Shown: one piece after another, positions 12,628 to 17,050 of the stretch
Position numbering within the stretch: the first letter of the stretch is position 1
Layout: each line of letters begins with the position of its first letter
NCBI RefSeq assembly: GCF_934295145.1
Contig: NZ_CAKRAS010000058.1
Location: 1-17,050 of the forward strand
Origin: an uncultured Eubacterium sp.
GTDB taxonomy: Bacteria; Bacillota; Clostridia; Lachnospirales; Lachnospiraceae
Length of the DNA stretch: 17,050 nt
Reading direction: 5' to 3'
Notes under the pieces: model-generated
What the model was told of the DNA's origin: nothing
The model's input: only the letters and a program-made list of their open reading frames with translations
Database searches by the model: none
Made by a program: the position numbers and the translations under genes

Positions 12628-14661
12628 ATGATTGGAATTGGAATTGACACAGGGGGAACCTGCACGGATGTCGTTGCCTTTGATATGACAGAAGGGCGTA
12701 TTCTTGCATCTGCAAAATCACAGACCACACACGATCACTTGGAGCAGGGGATCGGAAGTTCGCTGGACAAACTGCCGGCAGAACTGCTGCATCAGGCGTC
12801 GTTTCTCGCCCTGTCCACCACATTGACGACAAATGCCTGTGTGGAAAATAAAGGCGGCCGGGTGTTTATGATTTTTATCGGCGTCAGTGAAAAAGTGGTG
12901 CGCAATTCTTACCGTGAATACGGTTTCGAAAATCTGGATGATATTTTGTTTGTGGAAGGAAATGCAAAAGAACATACAGAACCGGGATGGGATCTTTTTG
13001 AGATGGAAATCACGGAACGGCTTGCTGTGTATGACAGTGTGGCCATTGCGCAGATGAATGCAGAAGAAAATGATGGAGCCTACGAGCAGAAAGCAGCAGA
13101 ATTGATCCGAAAACAAAGTACAATGCCGATTGTATGTGCGTATCATCTGTTTCATGACCGCAACGTGATCCAGCGTGGAGCAAGTGCTCTTTTGAATGCC
13201 CGTTTGCTGCCGGTGATTGATGAATTTCTGGAGGCGGTACACTGCAGTATGCGTCTGCGGGATTTAAACTGTCCGGTTGTGATCATGCGCAGCGATGGCT
13301 CATTGATGAATGAAACCTATGCCCGCAATCATCCGGTGGAAACACTGTTGTGTGGACCGGCGGCCAGTGTCATGGGTGGAGCTTACCTTGGTCATTATCC
13401 GAAATCTGTCATCATTGATATGGGTGGAACGACCAGCGACATTGCACTGGTAAAAGATGATCTGCCGATCCGCGCTGAAAATGGCATTCAGATCGGCAGC
13501 TGGCGTACCTTTGTCAAAGGGCTGTATGTGGATACGTTTGGATTGGGCGGCGACAGCGAGATCTGCTATCACGAAAGTGAACTTTTTCTCTCTGACCGCC
13601 GCGTTATGCCGCTTTGTATTCTGGCGGCGCAGTATCCGGATATTTTCCGTATTTTTGACAACTTGGATGAGGATTACTGGAAAGGCCATTCCAAGCCAAT
13701 GTATTCTTTTTACATAAAGCAGAAGGACATTGCAGGAAATCCGCGCTACACCGAGGAAGAGCAGATGCTGGTAAAATTACTGGAAGACGGTCCGTTAAGT
13801 CTGGCAGAAACTGCGCATGCGTTTCACACGGATGTGTACCGGTTGAATCTGCAGCGCCTGGAAGATGAGGGGATTATCTTGCGCAGTGGTCTGACGCCAA
13901 CGGATATGATGTGTATCCGGGGAGATTTCACATTGTATGATGCAAAAGCTTCCCGGCTGGCAGCAGCTTTTCTGGCAAAATCCACGCATCATATAGAAGA
14001 GGAGATTCCGGCACTGGTGTATGAACTGGTGGAAAAGAAACTGTACAAAAATATTGTCCGTATTTTGCTGGAAGATCGTTTCCGAAACAGCAAAAGGTAT
14101 GCTTATACCGATGAAATCGACCTTTTGGTGGAAGAATGTTTTCGGTTATTTAAAAATAAGTTGACTGAAGAGGGAGAAGAGCGTACGAACCATCTGATTC
14201 AGGCACTGTTTCAGTCTGATGCCGTGCTGGTGGGCGTTGGTGCGCCGATCCATGTATTTTTGCCGGAAGTGGCAAAACTTCTTGGAACCACCTGCTTCAT
14301 TCCGCAGGAAGCCGGGGTGACCAATGCGCTTGGCGCTGTCATCGGCGACATTCGGGCAGAAGTGATCATTCAGATCAAAGCCAATTACGAGATGAATTCT
14401 GAGGAAGAGACCAAAAGTGGCTATTATGTTTATGGCGTGAAAGAACCGCAGATTTTTGAGACATATGAGGAAGCACTTGCCTATGCAAAAGAAAATGGGG
14501 AGGCTGCTGCCTGCGAAAAAGCGCTGGAGCGGGGAGCCGTGGAAATCAGTAATGTACTTTTCAGGGAAGAACAGCAGAATGCCATGGCATATGGTATGAA
14601 CCTGTTCCTTGGTTCGGAAGTACACGTCGAAGCGATTGGCAAGATGGGATTCACTTCTTAA
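12628..14661 (+). CDS. hydantoinase/oxoprolinase-like ASKHA ATPase, possible corrinoid reactivase
   Basis: 677 residues. N-terminal hydantoinase/oxoprolinase domain with phosphate-binding loop DTGGTCTD (7-14), followed by the HyuA-like ASKHA core: NHPVETLLCGPAASVMGGA, second phosphate loop DMGGTTSD (264-271) and C-terminal NALGAVIGDI. Residues about 375-425 look like an inserted winged-helix segment (LEDGPLSLAETAHAF... LQRLEDEGII) leading to RSGLTPTD. HyuA enzymes open cyclic amides with ATP, but here no HyuB partner follows and the neighbours are corrinoid methyltransferases. ASKHA ATPases (RamA, RACo) reductively reactivate corrinoid proteins; those carry Fe-S cysteines that I do not see. 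I infer an ATP-dependent helper of the locus, or an amidase acting on a methylated cyclic substrate. Its promoter has a LysR-type box. Confidence 0.8.
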   Translation: MIGIGIDTGGTCTDVVAFDMTEGRILASAKSQTTHDHLEQGIGSSLDKLPAELLHQASFLALSTTLTTNACVENKGGRVFMIFIGVSEKVVRNSYREYGFENLDDILFVEGNAKEHTEPGWDLFEMEITERLAVYDSVAIAQMNAEENDGAYEQKAAELIRKQSTMPIVCAYHLFHDRNVIQRGASALLNARLLPVIDEFLEAVHCSMRLRDLNCPVVIMRSDGSLMNETYARNHPVETLLCGPAASVMGGAYLGHYPKSVIIDMGGTTSDIALVKDDLPIRAENGIQIGSWRTFVKGLYVDTFGLGGDSEICYHESELFLSDRRVMPLCILAAQYPDIFRIFDNLDEDYWKGHSKPMYSFYIKQKDIAGNPRYTEEEQMLVKLLEDGPLSLAETAHAFHTDVYRLNLQRLEDEGIILRSGLTPTDMMCIRGDFTLYDAKASRLAAAFLAKSTHHIEEEIPALVYELVEKKLYKNIVRILLEDRFRNSKRYAYTDEIDLLVEECFRLFKNKLTEEGEERTNHLIQALFQSDAVLVGVGAPIHVFLPEVAKLLGTTCFIPQEAGVTNALGAVIGDIRAEVIIQIKANYEMNSEEETKSGYYVYGVKEPQIFETYEEALAYAKENGEAAACEKALERGAVEISNVLFREEQQNAMAYGMNLFLGSEVHVEAIGKMGFTS

Positions 14662-14686
14662 TTAGCAGGTGGAAGTTTCAACAGTC

Positions 14687-14701
14687 ATAACAGGTTGTTA
14701 T
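14687..14701. promoter_or_regulatory. second ATAACA-N3-TGTTAT dyad
   Basis: ATAACA-GGT-TGTTAT, perfect arms, same as the dyad at 12455-12469 apart from the centre. It lies between the ASKHA stop and its terminator, not near a visible promoter. Confidence 0.45.
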
Positions 14702-14768
14702 AAATACAGCTCAAACAGGGTGGAAAATGAGGCGAATTTTTCTCCTGTCCGGGCTGTATTTTGTTTTT
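14702..14768 (+). terminator. terminator of the ASKHA gene
   Basis: AAATACAGC (14702-14710) pairs with GCTGTATTT (14753-14761), with inner CAGG/CCTG, followed by TGTTTTTAC. Confidence 0.75.
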
Positions 14769-14805
14769 ACAATAAGGAAAATAGATGTCGGAACTGTATG
14801 GAATC

Positions 14806-14968
14806 ATAACCAAAACAGATACCAAAACCGACGTATTGGATAATTACAACCAAAAATAGAATGAAAAAATATACAAAATAGATAAAAAACAGAGTAAAAA
14901 GCAGATTTTTGATAACAGAAACGTATTACTGCATCAACCTCAGAGGAATCATTACCAAACTGCATGAC
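14806..14968 (+). promoter_or_regulatory. cluster of LysR-type motifs before the small-RNA promoter, site 4
   Basis: Best copy ATTACCAAACTGCATGAC (14951-14968), a full match, 17 bp before the proposed -35. Degenerate copies: ATAACAGAAACGTATTAC (14912-14929) and ATAACCAAAACAGATACC (14806-14823). All keep T-N11-A. No gene start lies in this gap; it is otherwise AT-rich and noncoding. Confidence 0.55.
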
Positions 14969-14985
14969 AGAATGAGTTTTACAAA

Positions 14986-15015
14986 TTGGTTTCCACAAAA
15001 TTGCAATGGTATAAT
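14986..15015 (+). promoter_or_regulatory. extended -10 promoter in a gene-free gap
   Basis: TTGGTT (14986-14991), 18-bp spacer, consensus TATAAT (15010-15015) preceded by TG-G (15007-15009), an extended -10. It points right, toward the terminator at 15076-15124 and against the reverse regulator gene. Confidence 0.6.
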
Positions 15016-15021
15016 GTGAGT

Positions 15022-15124
15022 GTAAAGACAGATAAGAAATTCCGGAAAATAAGTCTGTAAAGTGAAATGGAAAGGAAAAGGAGAGTTCCAGTGTGAAAAA
15101 GATACGGTGGAAGTCTCCTTTTTC
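15022..15124 (+). ncRNA. candidate regulated small RNA, about 100 nt
   Basis: From the predicted start after the extended -10 to the end of a strong terminator. The 5' part can fold as ACAGA/TCTGT around the palindrome TTCCGGAA; the 3' part is the terminator hairpin. A tiny frame with ribosome site AAGGAG and GTG at 15093 encodes MKKIRWKSPFS (stop 15126-15128), but it runs through the terminator stem. Alternatives are a leader left behind after loss of a gene, or antisense control of the 3' end of the regulator. Confidence 0.5.
15076..15124. terminator. strong bidirectional terminator
   Basis: AAAAGGAGA-G-TTCCA (15076-15090) pairs with TGGAA-G-TCTCCTTTT (15108-15123) with one G-G mismatch; the forward exit is TTTTTC. 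On the reverse strand it lies 10 bp past the regulator stop, with a CTCCTTTTCCTTTCC exit, so it serves both directions. Confidence 0.8.
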
Positions 15125-15133
15125 GTAAGGTAT

Positions 15134-16669
15134 CTAACTTTGATATAATTTTTTGAAATCAAGCATATAAAAAGAATTCAGAAGATATAGTCGGTTTTCG
15201 GAATCGTCCAGATCTATATCAAGCAATTCTTTTAATCTGGAAATCCGGTAATTCATTGTGCTGCGGTGAATATGAAGTTCTGATGCCGTAATTTTGATAT
15301 TACGTTCGTTGATCAGATAACGCTGCAGCGTATAAGTAAACTCTGTATCATGCTCTTTGTCGTACTCAATGAGCTTCAGCAACTGTGGGGTGCACAGCAT
15401 CTCTGGCAGCAGCACTTGCGAGGCCTGCCGGAAGAAGTAGTGGAATGCATACTTTTCAAAGTAATAGATCGGTTCCTGCAGATCCTCGCTCAGTCCCACT
15501 TCATGTGCAATCTGTGTCTGCCGGTAATAATATCTGAAATTCATAAAATCATGTCCCTGCATACTGACACCGGCCTTCAGATTTCCAAGACTTAAGAACT
15601 CACCAATATACGCAAAAAAGCGGTCTGTCACCATATTCTCCAGTGTCAGGTTCAATACCAGAATAATCTGATACTCATTCCGGAATACACAGCTGTTCGG
15701 AAACATGTTTGCCAGTCTGTGGGTCAGATTCGTTGCTGTGTGGATGGCATTATCACTTTTCTGGCAGAAAATCGTGATACACTGAAAGGTATCATCAATA
15801 TGCCAGTTATAATAACTGAAGGGATTGGCCAACTGATTTTTTGTATAACTTTTGCCATCAATCATCCCTTTGAACAGAATAGACAACACATTGGATGCAT
15901 CGCTTATCAACAGCATGCCTTGCTGCATGGCCAGGGCGATATTGTCCGCAAAAAACTCCAGCAGTTCATAATCCCGCTTCCGGATCGGTGTACCGATTTC
16001 ATCCAGACAGACACGTCCCACATACACCCATTCAATCCTCAGATTCACATATAATGTACGATAACCGGTGGCTTTTGCTGAGAAAATATGTGCCCCATAA
16101 GTGTGCAATGTCTTATGATATTCATCAGAAGATTTGAAGGTATTCAGAATCTCCAGCGGTAGATAATACTTATCGAACGTCTCATCATACTGCCAGGAAA
16201 ACTGTCCCGCCATCTCATTTGCAATAGCCAGCAGTTCGTTGTTCCTGTCATGGATAAAAATCGGTTTTTCAAAAATAGGAATGCACAGATTGCACATTTC
16301 CTCCAGTGTAGCATTGCGCTGCATCGCCTTTCGGATTTCCATTTCCCAGGAATTATATAGGAAAAATATCTTTTGAATATCATGATAAAGCCTTGTTCTA
16401 TCTGTGTTTTCCGGAAAAATCAGACAAATGTTATTTTTGAACAGATCTTCCGGCGGTTCGCCGATACACAGACACCCCCAGGCTGCCGGAACAGGATGTG
16501 ACACAAAATATTCTACATGTTCCAGAAGCATGTGATCCGGCAGATATTCCTGTCCTTCCATCGCTTCCTGAACACCCATAAATTTTATTTTTATCAGATC
16601 AGAATGTCCGGTCATACGCGGATGATATTCCGCCAGACACTCTTCAAAAACCACCATACTCAGATACAT
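15134..16669 (-). CDS. PucR/CdaR-type transcriptional regulator
   Basis: 511 residues from the ATG at 16669, which sits four bases after an AAAGGAGGG site; the in-frame ATG at 16696 adds MDFLQRRAF but has no ribosome site. The C-terminal roughly 80 residues are the PucR-type helix-turn-helix: FTYTLQRYLINERN, then ITASELHIHRSTMNYRISRLKELL. The middle (about 100-270) resembles a GAF-like sensor region (IFIHDRNNELLAI ... GRVCLDEIGTPIRKRDYELLEFFADNIA). Such proteins usually activate transport and catabolic genes for small substrates. It diverges from a sodium:solute symporter gene and closes the methyl-transfer locus, so it may sense the imported substrate. It could be the protein reading the CTCAT-N6-ATGAG operators; untested. 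Confidence 0.87.
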   Translation of the reverse strand: MYLSMVVFEECLAEYHPRMTGHSDLIKIKFMGVQEAMEGQEYLPDHMLLEHVEYFVSHPVPAAWGCLCIGEPPEDLFKNNICLIFPENTDRTRLYHDIQKIFFLYNSWEMEIRKAMQRNATLEEMCNLCIPIFEKPIFIHDRNNELLAIANEMAGQFSWQYDETFDKYYLPLEILNTFKSSDEYHKTLHTYGAHIFSAKATGYRTLYVNLRIEWVYVGRVCLDEIGTPIRKRDYELLEFFADNIALAMQQGMLLISDASNVLSILFKGMIDGKSYTKNQLANPFSYYNWHIDDTFQCITIFCQKSDNAIHTATNLTHRLANMFPNSCVFRNEYQIILVLNLTLENMVTDRFFAYIGEFLSLGNLKAGVSMQGHDFMNFRYYYRQTQIAHEVGLSEDLQEPIYYFEKYAFHYFFRQASQVLLPEMLCTPQLLKLIEYDKEHDTEFTYTLQRYLINERNIKITASELHIHRSTMNYRISRLKELLDIDLDDSENRLYLLNSFYMLDFKKLYQS

Positions 16670-16704
16670 AAACGCCCTCCTTTGCAAAAAATCCATTCAT
16701 ACAT

Positions 16705-16733
16705 AATATACGAATGAACGATAAAAAAGTCAA
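16705..16733 (-). promoter_or_regulatory. promoter of the PucR-type regulator
   Basis: Reverse strand TTGACT (16728-16733), 17-bp spacer, TATATT (16705-16710). Near-consensus and well placed, about 36 bp from the chosen start codon. Confidence 0.65.
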
Positions 16734-16787
16734 ACATATTAGTGAATTTTCAAATACATCCATGCGGTTTATGATACAGATATAGAA

Positions 16788-16808
16788 AAAAAGTCCGGAC
16801 CACTTTTT
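16788..16808 (+). other. hairpin in the leader region of the symporter gene
   Basis: AAAAAGT (16788-16794), loop CCGGACC, ACTTTTT (16802-16808), with GTCCGGAC at its heart. It could be a weak terminator or an operator. No clear promoter for the symporter could be chosen in 16734-16890; TTGGTA...TATGGT is the best weak pair. Confidence 0.35.
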
Positions 16809-16890
16809 CAGTAACTGATCATTTCTATTGGTATTTTGGTTTTATTAATTTATGGTTATTATTTATCAAACATTTAAGGAGGACTAGGTT

Positions 16891-17050
16891 ATGAACTGGG
16901 GTGTACTGATCGCAGTACTGATTTATGAAGTGATATCCATCGTTGGTATCGGTGCCTTTATGGCATACAAAAATAAGAAAAACGGCGGTGCAGAAAGCGG
17001 AAGCTTTGCATTTGCCGGCGGCGGCCTCCCGGCTTCTCTGGTAGGTATCA
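16891..17050 (+). CDS. sodium:solute symporter family transporter, N-terminus only
   Basis: First 53 codons of a membrane protein running off the right edge. After a short MNW start there is a hydrophobic helix (about 4-25, GVLIAVLIYEVISIVGIGAFMA), a basic cytoplasmic stretch (YKNKKNGG), then SFAFAGGGLPASLVGI, which matches the start of the second helix of SSF/PanF-type sodium symporters. Ribosome site AAGGAGG, nine bases before the ATG. It is divergent from the PucR-type regulator and next to the methyl-transfer locus, so it probably imports that locus's substrate. Solute specificity cannot be read. Confidence 0.75.
   Translation, partial: MNWGVLIAVLIYEVISIVGIGAFMAYKNKKNGGAESGSFAFAGGGLPASLVGI

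Noticed and set aside
16670..16696. Nine-residue longer start of the PucR-type regulator
   Set aside because: AAAGGAGGG lies four bases before the ATG at 16669; nothing comparable precedes 16696.
16758..16775. Another LysR-type motif before the symporter gene
   Set aside because: ATCCATGCGGTTTATGAT has T-N11-A and ATGAT but lacks ATWAC, and no promoter lies 18 bp downstream.

Overview
The window looks like the chromosome of an anaerobic gut-type Firmicute, most likely a Lachnospiraceae member (Blautia, Dorea or Mediterraneibacter type). This rests on moderate-to-low GC, strong AGGAGG-type ribosome binding sites, crotonase, MutY and nicotinate phosphoribosyltransferase of clostridial flavour, and a corrinoid methyl-transfer cluster typical of acetogenic or methyl-using gut clostridia. 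Genus is inference; no rRNA or tRNA gene is present. Left part (1-5.9 kb), housekeeping: the first codons of a reverse-strand proC, a reverse crotonase gene (crt) with its own terminator, mutY forward, a family 2 glycosyltransferase forward behind a roughly 310-nt structured leader, and reverse pncB preceded by a tiny overlapping upstream ORF. The convergent gap after the glycosyltransferase (3972-4365) is filled with palindromic repeats. Centre and right (6-15 kb), a corrinoid-dependent methyl-transfer locus: a corrinoid protein, an MtaA/CmuA-type methyltransferase with the full H-x-C...C zinc signature, two longer relatives of the uroporphyrinogen decarboxylase superfamily (one on each strand) with altered ligand motifs, a LysR-type regulator, and a hydantoinase/oxoprolinase-like ASKHA ATPase that could energise or reactivate the corrinoid protein. 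A PucR/CdaR-type regulator (reverse) and the start of a sodium:solute symporter close the window. No MttB/MtaB-type substrate methyltransferase and no Fe-S RamA-type activator is visible, so the substrate is unknown. The best signal is regulatory. An 18-bp motif of the form ATWAC-N8-ATGAY, containing T-N11-A as in LysR-type sites, ends 17-18 bp before the -35 box of four separate promoters: the corrinoid operon (6098), the second methyltransferase (three tandem 23-bp copies, 8472-8535), the ASKHA gene (12455, weaker match) and a promoter in the convergent gap at 14951. The last drives no gene, only about 100 nt ending in a strong terminator, so it is a candidate regulated small RNA. A second cassette, CTCAT-N6-ATGAG two bases upstream of TTYACR-N17-TATACT, is shared by the corrinoid operon and the reverse methyltransferase gene. 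Other structure: two related 5' leader elements (2648-2825 and 6277-6338), and a set of large hairpins with unrelated stems but the same 12-base apex GCGATTGTTAGC. All functions are inferred by reading the sequence; nothing was searched or folded computationally.
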